A stretch of 64,000 nt of DNA, taken from contig NZ_JAUZQD010000004.1 of the NCBI RefSeq assembly GCF_030709675.1, positions 491,093-555,092 on the forward strand. The letters are read 5' to 3'. Position 1 is the stretch's first letter. The number at the start of each line of letters is the position of its first letter. A model generated the notes under the pieces. It saw nothing but the letters and a program-made list of their open reading frames with translations. It had not been told where the DNA came from and made no database searches. The stretch comes from Symbioplanes lichenis (GTDB lineage Bacteria > Actinomycetota > Actinomycetes > Mycobacteriales > Micromonosporaceae). Position numbers and translations under genes: made by a program. Shown in pieces: positions 8,426 through 15,161 of this stretch.

Positions 8426-9883
8426 TCACGGCTCGGTGTCGATCGCCGGGATCGACACCCGGAAGGTCGCGCCGCGCCCGGCCGCCTGGTCCAGCTCGAC
8501 CCATCCGCCGTGCCCGTCCACGATCGCCGCGACGATCGACAGGCCCAGCCCCGAGCCGCCACCCTTGCCGCGCGTCCGGCTCGAGTCCGCGCGATAGAGC
8601 CGTTCGAAGACCCGCGGCGCGTGCTCGGCGGGCACGCCCGGGCCGTCGTCCGAGACCTCCAGCACGGCCAGGGGTACGCCCTCCCGCACCGCCCCCGCCC
8701 GGACGGCCCCGGCGGCGGGGACATGCTTCTCTCTTCTCCCGACGCGCACGGTCACGCGGGCCGGGGAGGTCGTGTGCTGCAGCGCGTTGGCGACCAGGTT
8801 CGTGGCGACCTGGCGCAGACCGTGCTCGTCCCCGAGGACCGTCGGCGGCACGAACGTGTCACTGTCGTCGTCGAGGGTGGCGAGGCGTACCGGCCGGTCG
8901 GGCACCCGGGCGTGCGCGTCGCGGACACTGTCGGCGGCGATCTCCAGCAGGTCCACGGGCCGGTTGACGCGCTGCCGTTCCTTGTCGAGCCGGGCCAGGA
9001 GCAGCATGTCCTCCACGAGCACGCCCATCCGGCCCGCCTCGCCCTCGATCCGGCTCATCGTCTCGTCGAGCTGCGGGCCGGGCGGGGCGCCGCCGCGACG
9101 GTAGAGCTCCGCGAAGCCGCGGATCGACGTGAGCGGGGTGCGCAATTCGTGCGAGGCGTCCGCGACGAACTGGCGGAGACGCTGCTCGGAGGCCGTACGG
9201 GCGGAGATCTCGGCCTCGATCCGGGCGAGCATGAGGTTGAGCGCGCCGCCGAGCCGGCCGGGCTCGGTGTGCGGATCGGTGTCGGCGACCCGGCCGGAGA
9301 GGTTGCCGGCCGAGATGTCCGCGGCGAGCCGTTCCATCTCGGTCAGCGGGCGCAGCCCGACCCGGACGACGACCGCGGCCCCGGCGGCGAGCAGGGCGAG
9401 GACCAGCACCGTCACGCCGACGTCGATCAGCAGCAGCCGGTCGCCGGTCTCCTCGACCTCCGACAGCGACGTCCCGATGACCACCGCACCGCCCGACTCG
9501 GTCGCCCGGGCCAGCAGTCGCCAGTTCGCGCTGCCGTCCTGCGCGGCGACGGTGTAGGGCTCGCCGGTGCGGGCGGGGCGCTGCGCCGGCGGGCGATTCG
9601 CGTCGGCGGTCGAGCTCTCGGTGGTGTCGAGGGTGCCGTCGGCGGAGTAGACGTACATGACCTGGTCGGCGCCGAGCCGCAGCGCGCGCCGGCCGCCGAA
9701 GACCCCCGGCGGCTTGTCGAAGGGGCGGGCCATCGCGGTCAGCTGCTCGTCGACGCGGTCGTTGAGATAGCTGCGGAGCAGAAGGATGCCCGCGGCGTTG
9801 GCCCCGAGCAGGGCGACGGCGCTCAGCACCGCGACCATGAGGACCAGCCGCGAGCGCAGGGTCCAGTGGCGCGGCTTCCTCAC
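8426..9883 (-). CDS. Sensor histidine kinase (HAMP-HisKA-HATPase)
   Basis: A 485-residue kinase: TM1 (about 11-36), an extracytoplasmic sensor of ~115 residues, TM2 (about 151-176), HAMP (about 177-230), the phosphoacceptor His245 in ADASHELRTPLTS, then the ATPase domain with N-box NLVANALQHT, DDGPGV and GGSGLGLSIV. It would phosphorylate the OmpR-type regulator encoded just upstream (9978-10856). The GTG start at 9883 lies directly behind a run of seven 14-base repeats; the frame cannot be extended upstream because unit 5 brings an in-frame TGA. The gene sits between two fusion-protein genes, pointing to control of the exporter. Confidence 0.93.
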   Translation of the reverse strand: MRKPRHWTLRSRLVLMVAVLSAVALLGANAAGILLLRSYLNDRVDEQLTAMARPFDKPPGVFGGRRALRLGADQVMYVYSADGTLDTTESSTADANRPPAQRPARTGEPYTVAAQDGSANWRLLARATESGGAVVIGTSLSEVEETGDRLLLIDVGVTVLVLALLAAGAAVVVRVGLRPLTEMERLAADISAGNLSGRVADTDPHTEPGRLGGALNLMLARIEAEISARTASEQRLRQFVADASHELRTPLTSIRGFAELYRRGGAPPGPQLDETMSRIEGEAGRMGVLVEDMLLLARLDKERQRVNRPVDLLEIAADSVRDAHARVPDRPVRLATLDDDSDTFVPPTVLGDEHGLRQVATNLVANALQHTTSPARVTVRVGRREKHVPAAGAVRAGAVREGVPLAVLEVSDDGPGVPAEHAPRVFERLYRADSSRTRGKGGGSGLGLSIVAAIVDGHGGWVELDQAAGRGATFRVSIPAIDTEP

Positions 9884-9981
9884 TCGTCGTTGCTCATTCG
9901 TCGCTGCTCATTCGTCGCTGCTCATTCGTCGTTGCACATTCGTCGTTGCACATTCGTCGTTGCACATTCGTCGTTGCTCAT
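9884..9981. repeat. 14-bp tandem repeat between response regulator and kinase genes
   Basis: Seven units of 14 bases (consensus TCGTCGTTGCTCAT on the plus strand, ATGAGCAACGACGA on the minus strand) with one- or two-base differences, plus a partial eighth unit to about 9992. The first unit on the minus strand supplies the regulator's last codons and stop (GACGAATGA). Every unit carries ATG or ATGA. The kinase GTG follows the last unit. Confidence 0.95.
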
Positions 9982-10856
9982 TCGTCGTTGCGGGGCAGGC
10001 GCAGGGCATAGCCGACGCCGCGGACGGTGTGGATCAGGGGCTGGCCGGTCTTGTCGATCTTCCGGCGCAGGTAGTAGACGTAGGACTCGACGATCCGGCC
10101 GTCGCCGCCGAAGTCGTACTTCCAGACCCGGTCCAGGATCTGCGCCTTGCTGACCACCCGGCCCGCGTTGATCAGCAGATACTTGAGCAGGTTGAACTCG
10201 GTAGGCGACAGGTCGATGAGCCGGCCCGCGCGGCGCACCTCGTGGGCGTCCTCGTCCAGCTCCAGGTCGGCGTAGCGCAGCACGCCCGTCTCCGGCGGCG
10301 CCTCCAGCTCGGGCCGGCTGCGGCGCAGGATCGCCCGGATGCGCAGGACGACCTCCTCCAGGCTGAACGGCTTGGTCACGTAGTCGTCCGCGCCCGCGGT
10401 CAGGCCGGCCACCCGGTCCTCGACGGCGTCGCGCGCGGTGAGGAAGAGCACCGGCGTCCCGCGGCCGGCGGCGCGCAGGCGGCGGGCCACGTCGAAGCCG
10501 TCCAGGTCCGGCAGCATCACGTCGAGGACGACCAGGTCCGGGTCGAACTCCTCGACCGCGACCAGCGCGCCGTGGCCCGAGTCGGCGACCCGGACGTCAA
10601 AGGTGACCAGCCGCAGCGTGGCGGAGAGGAGGGCGGAGATGTTGGGCTCGTCGTCGACCACGAGGACGCGGGTCGGCCGGTTGGCCGCCGCCGGCTGCGT
10701 CGAGCGGGCGCCTGCGGCCGGCTGCGTAGGCCCGGCGACCGTGGGCGGCTGCGTCGGCCGGGCGGCTGCGGGCGGCTCGGTGACGGCGACTCCCCCGGTC
10801 TTTCCTTGCAGTGCGGCGAAGCCGCTTGTCGGCGAATGCTGCGTTTCGAGAGGCAC
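9978..10856 (-). CDS. OmpR/PhoB-family response regulator
   Basis: A 292-residue regulator. The receiver domain (about 63-180) shows the acidic pair Asp68/Asp69, phosphoacceptor Asp112 in VVLDVMLPDLDG, and Lys162 in DDYVTKPFS. The C-terminal winged helix (about 195-290) ends in 'GRIVESYVYYLRRKIDKT...HTVRGVGYALR', diagnostic of OmpR/PhoB DNA-binding domains. Residues 1-62 are an unusual low-complexity extension with TQP repeats (PTQPPTVAGPTQPAAG, STQPAA). The GTG at 10856 is the only credible start, because no ATG, GTG or TTG occurs nearer the receiver. The stop lies in the first unit of the 14-bp repeat before the kinase gene. Confidence 0.93.
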   Translation of the reverse strand: MPLETQHSPTSGFAALQGKTGGVAVTEPPAAARPTQPPTVAGPTQPAAGARSTQPAAANRPTRVLVVDDEPNISALLSATLRLVTFDVRVADSGHGALVAVEEFDPDLVVLDVMLPDLDGFDVARRLRAAGRGTPVLFLTARDAVEDRVAGLTAGADDYVTKPFSLEEVVLRIRAILRRSRPELEAPPETGVLRYADLELDEDAHEVRRAGRLIDLSPTEFNLLKYLLINAGRVVSKAQILDRVWKYDFGGDGRIVESYVYYLRRKIDKTGQPLIHTVRGVGYALRLPRNDE

Positions 10857-10908
10857 CTGGAAGGGATATCAACGCTTCCTTTGAATTCCCCATGAATGCG
10901 GTGTGTGT

Positions 10909-12390
10909 TCACCAGGACCGGGTGACCAGCTCGCCCTGAGCGAGACCCGAGGTGATTTCCGTGTACGTGTCCCCGCGCAGCCCGACACCCACAGTGACCT
11001 TCGCCCCGCCCTTGAGGACCGTGCCACTGGTGCCGGCGACGTCATGGACGGCCGTGCTCGGCACCCGCAGCACGCCGTCGGCGGAACCGGTCGTGACCCG
11101 GACAGCCGCGGTCTGCCCCACGAGCAGGTCCTGCGGCGCCTCGGCGAAGGACAGCACGACGCCGTACGTGACCATGGTGCCGTCGCTCGTGCCGACCGGG
11201 TCCACCTGGACCACCGTGGCCTCGAAGTCCTGCCCCGCCCGGTCCGCGAGCGTGACGACCGCCTTCTGCCGCACCGCGAGCCGGCCGGCGTCGGCCTCGG
11301 GGAAGTCGGCGCTGATCTGCATGTCGTAGACGTCCGCGAGCGTGATGAAGGTCGAGCCGCCGCCGACCTGGCTGCCGACCTTGCCCGCGACGGTGAGGAC
11401 CTTGCCGCGGATCGGGGCGGTGATCGTGGTGCCCTCGAGGTTGTCCTCGGCGTTCTCGAGGGCGACTTCGGCCTGGTTGACGCGTTGCTGGGCGCTCAGG
11501 ACGGCGTCGCCTGACTGGCCCTGGTTGCCGCCTTGGCCGCCGTTCTGGGTGCCGCCTTGAGTGCCGCCTTGGGTGGTGCCTCCGCAGCTCTGAGTGCCGC
11601 TGCCTTGGTTGCCGCCTTGATTGCCGCCGGTCCCGCTGCCCTGATCACCGCCGGTTCCGCCGCGGGGTGCTCCGGCGGGTGCCGTGGTCGTGGCCGGTCT
11701 CGTCGTTGTCGTGGCGGCCGGCTTGGTGGTCTTCGTCTTCGTGGGCGTCGGGCTCGCCGTCCGGGAGGGGCTCGGGGCGGCACTCGGCGTTTTGGTCGAG
11801 GTCGGGCTCGGGCTCGCACTCGTCGCCGTCGGGGCCGGGTCGGCGTACGCGGCCGGGGCGACGCGCGCGGCCGGGTCGGTGTAGGCGGCCGGGTCGGTGT
11901 AGGCGGCCGGGTCGGTGTAGGCGGCCGGGTCGGTGTAGGCGGCCGGAGCGGCACATCCCGTCGGCGTCGTGCTCGTGGACTCGTCGGTGGCGGCGTCCTG
12001 CGCCTCGGCTAGCGAGTCCTGTGCATCCGCCAGAGTCTGCTCTGCTGAATCAACCGCACTCTGAGCATCGGAGTCGTCCACACTCGCCAGAGCCTGGCCT
12101 GCTTGCACGGCGGTACCCGGACGGACCTTGACCGACTCGACCGTCCCGGCGACGGTGAACGACAGTGTCCGCGTCTGCGCCGGCTCGACGGTCCCGGTCG
12201 TCGCCACCTCGGCGGTCACCGCGCCCGTGTCCGCGGCGACCGTGGCGGCGACGGCCTTCGGTGCCTCGTCGGCCCCCGCGGTCATGGCGACGGCGACACC
12301 CGCGGCCACGAGCAGCACCACGAGAACGCCGGCCGCCACGAGCACCCAGCGCCGATTTCCGCCGCGCCAGGCGGTCAGGCCGATTCCCAT
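10909..12390 (-). CDS. Second membrane-fusion (HlyD-like) protein with long Thr/Pro/Gly insert
   Basis: A 493-residue protein with an N-terminal membrane anchor (WVLVAAGVLVVLLVAAGVAVA) and split lipoyl halves (VESVKVRPGTAVQAGQALASVD and ITAPIRGKVLTVAGKVGSQV). Beta-barrel and membrane-proximal regions follow. Between the hairpin helices lies ~150 residues of low complexity: four copies of AAYTDP, then Ser/Thr/Pro runs, then Gly/Gln/Thr repeats. A Cys stands on each side of it (GCAAP and QSCGG), possibly a disulfide that closes the loop outside the cell. No ABC genes of its own are attached; it may serve the exporter at 5252-7152. Four 11-bp direct repeats lie upstream at 12415-12454. Confidence 0.82.
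   Translation of the reverse strand: MGIGLTAWRGGNRRWVLVAAGVLVVLLVAAGVAVAMTAGADEAPKAVAATVAADTGAVTAEVATTGTVEPAQTRTLSFTVAGTVESVKVRPGTAVQAGQALASVDDSDAQSAVDSAEQTLADAQDSLAEAQDAATDESTSTTPTGCAAPAAYTDPAAYTDPAAYTDPAAYTDPAARVAPAAYADPAPTATSASPSPTSTKTPSAAPSPSRTASPTPTKTKTTKPAATTTTRPATTTAPAGAPRGGTGGDQGSGTGGNQGGNQGSGTQSCGGTTQGGTQGGTQNGGQGGNQGQSGDAVLSAQQRVNQAEVALENAEDNLEGTTITAPIRGKVLTVAGKVGSQVGGGSTFITLADVYDMQISADFPEADAGRLAVRQKAVVTLADRAGQDFEATVVQVDPVGTSDGTMVTYGVVLSFAEAPQDLLVGQTAAVRVTTGSADGVLRVPSTAVHDVAGTSGTVLKGGAKVTVGVGLRGDTYTEITSGLAQGELVTRSW
11867..11938. repeat. 18-bp in-frame tandem repeat (AAYTDP units)
   Basis: Four perfect 18-base units (GCGGCCGGGTCGGTGTAG on the plus strand), with decayed copies on both sides, encode AAYTDP on the minus strand inside the second fusion protein. 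Confidence 0.95.
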
Positions 12391-12414
12391 GGCCGGAGAG
12401 TCTGCGGGCCAGTC

Positions 12415-12454
12415 CTCGTCGCGGGCTCGGTCCCGCCTCGGAGTTGCCTCGGAA
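12415..12454. promoter_or_regulatory. Four 11-bp-spaced direct repeats, putative response-regulator operator
   Basis: CTCGTCG (12415), CTCGGTC (12426), CTCGGAG (12437) and CTCGGAA (12448) are each exactly 11 bases apart. They lie in the gap between the divergent fusion-protein gene (start 12390) and lipoprotein gene (start 12599). An inverted copy, GGCAATTCCGAG, follows at 12499-12510. The phasing is that of OmpR/PhoB tandem sites, and the last two repeats match 8403-8420. Confidence 0.55.
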
Positions 12455-12598
12455 TGCGCCGCGCGGCCCTGATCGCCCCGGCCGGCGGGTGTCTCATAGG
12501 CAATTCCGAGCTTTGTCCCACCGTGCCGGGAGGTGGAGGCGATGGGGTGGGCGGTCGTGTCCGCCTGGCGTGGCGGCGCTCACGTGAAGGAGAGAGAC

Positions 12599-13255
12599 GT
12601 GCCGCTCAACAGAATGTCGTCCCCCCGCCGGCTCGCCGGGCTGCTCGTGACCTCCGCGGCGCTCGTGCTCTCCGTCGCGGCGTGCGGCGGCGGCTCCGAC
12701 GATGCCACCGGCGGCGGCGACAACGGGAACGGGCCGGGCGGCACCAGCGCCTTCGCCGCGTACACCAGTTGCCTGCAGGAGAACGGCGTCACGATCACCA
12801 TGCCGTCGGGCGGGGCGCGGGTGCGGCCCTCCGGCGCGCCGTCGGGCGGTCCGCAGGGCGGCTTCCCGTCGGGTGGGCCGCAAGGTGGCTTCCCGTCCGG
12901 CCAGCCGCGTCCGTCCGGCAGCGCGGGTCCCGGCGGCGGGGGCCCGGGTGGCGGCAACCGCGGCGGGGGCTTCCCGGGCGGCGGCATGATGCAGAAGCCG
13001 GACAACGTCGACCAGGACACATGGGACAAGGCCCAGGCGGCCTGCGCGTCCGTCCGCCCGAGCTTCGGCGCCGGCCGCAACGGCAACGGCGGCGGGCGCA
13101 ACGGAGCCAACGCCGCCTACACCAACTGCCTGAAGGACCACGGCGTCACGCTGACCGACGGCCGGCAGCCCGACACGAGCGACGCCAAGGTCAAGGCAGC
13201 CGTCGACACCTGCAAGGCGCTCGCCCCGGCCCCCTCGGCGAGCGCGACCTCCTGA
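12599..13255 (+). CDS. Secreted lipoprotein with duplicated Cys module
   Basis: A 218-residue protein. GTG 12599 is chosen because GGAGAGA lies just upstream and a proper lipoprotein signal follows (LLVTSAALVLSVAACGGG, lipobox VAAC). The mature protein holds two related modules: AAYTSCLQENGVTITMPSG and AAYTNCLKDHGVTLTDG. In each, a second Cys follows (QAACASV, VDTCKAL), suggesting one disulfide per module. Between them is a Gly/Pro/Phe linker (GGFPSGGPQGGFPSG) like those of the neighbouring transporter proteins. It is divergent from the second fusion protein and shares its repeat-rich upstream region, so it is probably co-regulated with the exporter. Its function is unknown; substrate capture is only a guess. 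Confidence 0.78.
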   Translation: MPLNRMSSPRRLAGLLVTSAALVLSVAACGGGSDDATGGGDNGNGPGGTSAFAAYTSCLQENGVTITMPSGGARVRPSGAPSGGPQGGFPSGGPQGGFPSGQPRPSGSAGPGGGGPGGGNRGGGFPGGGMMQKPDNVDQDTWDKAQAACASVRPSFGAGRNGNGGGRNGANAAYTNCLKDHGVTLTDGRQPDTSDAKVKAAVDTCKALAPAPSASATS

Positions 13256-13277
13256 GGCTCCCCGCGGTGATGACCGG

Positions 13278-13300
13278 GCCGGCGTCCCCGTGACGCCGGC
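13278..13300 (+). terminator. Hairpin after the lipoprotein gene
   Basis: GCCGGCGTC and GACGCCGGC form a perfect 9-bp stem with a 5-base loop, 22 bases after the lipoprotein stop. There is no T-run, as is usual in high-GC actinobacteria. Confidence 0.55.
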
Positions 13301-13385
13301 GCGGTCGCTCGTGCTGCGCCCGGCCTTCACCCGTCCCGAACGGGCCCTCACCCCGGCGCGGGCAGCCTCACTGCGGCGCGGGCGG

Positions 13386-13850
13386 TCAGAGGTTCGGGAA
13401 GGTGCGCTCGAGGTTCATCCAGCGGTCGGCGAGCTGGCGGCGCCGGCAGGCGACGAGGTGACCGGCGAGGATGGCGGGCTGACCACCGCGTACGCAGGCG
13501 TCGGCCCCGGCCGTCAGCACGGCGGCCACCAGCTCGGCCGGGGCGTCGTCGTCGACGAGGGCCACGACGGCCGTGCGCTTCGGGAGCACCGCGCGGGCCG
13601 AGACGAGATCCCACTCGCGGGCGCCGCTGATGAGAACGATCTCGTCCGGGCGTACCTCGTCGAAGCTTGTCGCGGCCCGGACGGACCACCCGCCCGGCAG
13701 ATGGGCCGCGAGCCCGGCGGCCCGCCCGGCGTAGCCGAGGACGACGACCACGGGCGCGGGCCGCGGCTCGTTGAGGTCCGGCGCCGCGGCGGGCGTGGTG
13801 TTCGGCGCGAACGCCCGGTTCTGGTCGGTGCGGTTCAGCTGCACAAGCAT
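13386..13850 (-). CDS. Receiver-like (pseudo-receiver) protein
   Basis: A 154-residue protein with ATG at 13850 behind GGGGGAG. It has the alternating strand/helix pattern of a response-regulator receiver: VVVVLGYAGRAAGLAAHL, DEIVLISGAREWD, 'RTAVVALVDDDAPAELVAAVLTAGADACVRGG'. The stretch 'ALVDDD.P...VAAVLTAGADACV' mirrors the beta4-alpha4-beta5 part of receivers. The usual acidic pair and phosphoacceptor Asp are not clearly in place, and the conserved Lys near the end is missing. There is no output domain. It may be an atypical, non-phosphorylated receiver. No partner kinase is adjacent. Confidence 0.55.
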   Translation of the reverse strand: MLVQLNRTDQNRAFAPNTTPAAAPDLNEPRPAPVVVVLGYAGRAAGLAAHLPGGWSVRAATSFDEVRPDEIVLISGAREWDLVSARAVLPKRTAVVALVDDDAPAELVAAVLTAGADACVRGGQPAILAGHLVACRRRQLADRWMNLERTFPNL

Positions 13851-14195
13851 CGGACTCCCCCAAGCCGTACGATCGTTCCCTGCGCACCCCCACCTTTCGC
13901 CGCCAGCCTTGGGCCTGCGTGTGGGAAACCTGTGTGTCCGATGACAATGATCGACTCGCCTGTCCGGGCGGTGAACAGGACGCCTCCCGCCGGGTGAACG
14001 AGTCCCCCAGGGTCGCCCGGACGAGTCCCCGCCACGTGCCCCGGACGAGTTCCGCCGCGCGCCCCGGACGATCTCTCCGCGTCCCCCGGACGAGTTCCCG
14101 CCGTCCCCCGATCGGGGCGCGCCCGGCTTGGTGATCAGCTCAGGACGGGACAAAACCGTGCGCATAGTCGGCGCCGATCCGGGGATGCGGGCTCC
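13851..14195. other. Gene-free stretch holding a 22-24 bp tandem array
   Basis: No gene is supported in these 345 bases. Five imperfect units of 22-24 bases begin at 13996, 14020, 14044, 14067 and 14089, each starting GACGAG or a close variant and continuing into C-rich sequence. The remainder shows nothing recognisable beyond the upstream regions of the flanking divergent genes. Confidence 0.8.
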
Positions 14196-15161
14196 GTGAT
14201 CACGACGACCGACACCACGACCGGCACCGCCGCCCTCCTCGAACTCGGCGCGGTGCTCAAGCGGCAGGGCTACACGTTCACGACGGTCACGCCAGCCACC
14301 CACGCACGCGTCAACAGCCGCCCCGAGCACGCCGTGGCGCGTGACCTGCGCGACGTGCTGGGCTGGAGCCGCCCGTACGCGCCGGGCACGCTGCCCCCCG
14401 ACATCGCCGGCCTGCTCGAGGCGGCCGGGGTCGTCGAGCCCGCGGGCGAGGGCCTGTCGCGGAGCACGGTGCGCTTCTCGACGTACGACGACGAGCTGTT
14501 CGTGCACTCCGCCTTCCCGACCGACGCGGCCGGGTCCGTGTTCTTCGGCCCGGACACCTACCGGATGGCGGACGCCGCCGCGGCCCTGCTCGCCCGGCGC
14601 GAGGCCCCGGTGCGCCGCGCGGCCGACATCGGTTGCGGCACCGGCGCGGGCGCGATCACGGTGGCGAAGCGGGCCCGCGACGCCGAGGTGCTCGCCGTCG
14701 ACATCAACCCGGACGCGCTGCGGTGCACCCGCGTCAACGCCGGGCTGGCCGGCACCCCGAACGTCCGTCCGCGGCACAGTGACCTGCTCAGCGACGTACC
14801 GGGCCGGTTCGACCTGCTCGTGTCGAACCCGCCTTTCATGATCGACCCGGCCGGCCGCGCCTACCGTGACGGCGGCGGCCCCGAGGGCCACGGGCTCACC
14901 CTCGCCGTCGTGGACACGGCGGTGCAGCGGCTCCAGCCGGGCGGTTCCCTGGTGCTCCTCAGCGGTACGGGTGTCGTCGCCGGCCGTGACCCGCTGCGCG
15001 CCGCGATCGCCGAGCACCTCGACGGCACGGACCTGAGCTGGGACTACCGCGAGCTCGACCCCGACGTGTACGGCGAGGATCTCGACTCCGCCTACGCCCA
15101 CGCCGAGCGGCTCGCCGTGGTCCTTCTCACCGCGACGCGCGCCCCGGCGGGACGTTCGTGA
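14196..15161 (+). CDS. Class I SAM-dependent methyltransferase with NPPF motif
   Basis: A 321-residue protein. The Rossmann motif I is ADIGCGTGAGAITVAKRA (about residues 147-164), motif II is VLAVDINPDALRCT, and the catalytic motif is VSNPPFMI. The (N/D)PP(F/Y) motif marks methyltransferases acting on planar amide or amino nitrogens (PrmC/HemK glutamine, RsmC/RlmG guanine, adenine-N6). The ~110-residue N-terminal domain (VLKRQGYTFTTVTPATHARV, DVLGWSRPY) is of the kind seen in PrmC- and RlmG-like enzymes, so an rRNA or protein target is likely but not decided. The start is GTG 14196; no clear ribosome site is seen. The stop overlaps the GTG of the ligase gene (GTGA). Confidence 0.8.
   Translation: MITTTDTTTGTAALLELGAVLKRQGYTFTTVTPATHARVNSRPEHAVARDLRDVLGWSRPYAPGTLPPDIAGLLEAAGVVEPAGEGLSRSTVRFSTYDDELFVHSAFPTDAAGSVFFGPDTYRMADAAAALLARREAPVRRAADIGCGTGAGAITVAKRARDAEVLAVDINPDALRCTRVNAGLAGTPNVRPRHSDLLSDVPGRFDLLVSNPPFMIDPAGRAYRDGGGPEGHGLTLAVVDTAVQRLQPGGSLVLLSGTGVVAGRDPLRAAIAEHLDGTDLSWDYRELDPDVYGEDLDSAYAHAERLAVVLLTATRAPAGRS

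Noticed and set aside
9884..9992. Tandem repeat as a CRISPR array
   Set aside because: The units are contiguous 14-mers without spacers, and no cas gene is nearby. The other arrays fail for the same reason.
11867..11938. 18-bp repeat as an intergenic element
   Set aside because: It is in frame inside the fusion-protein gene and encodes AAYTDP repeats.
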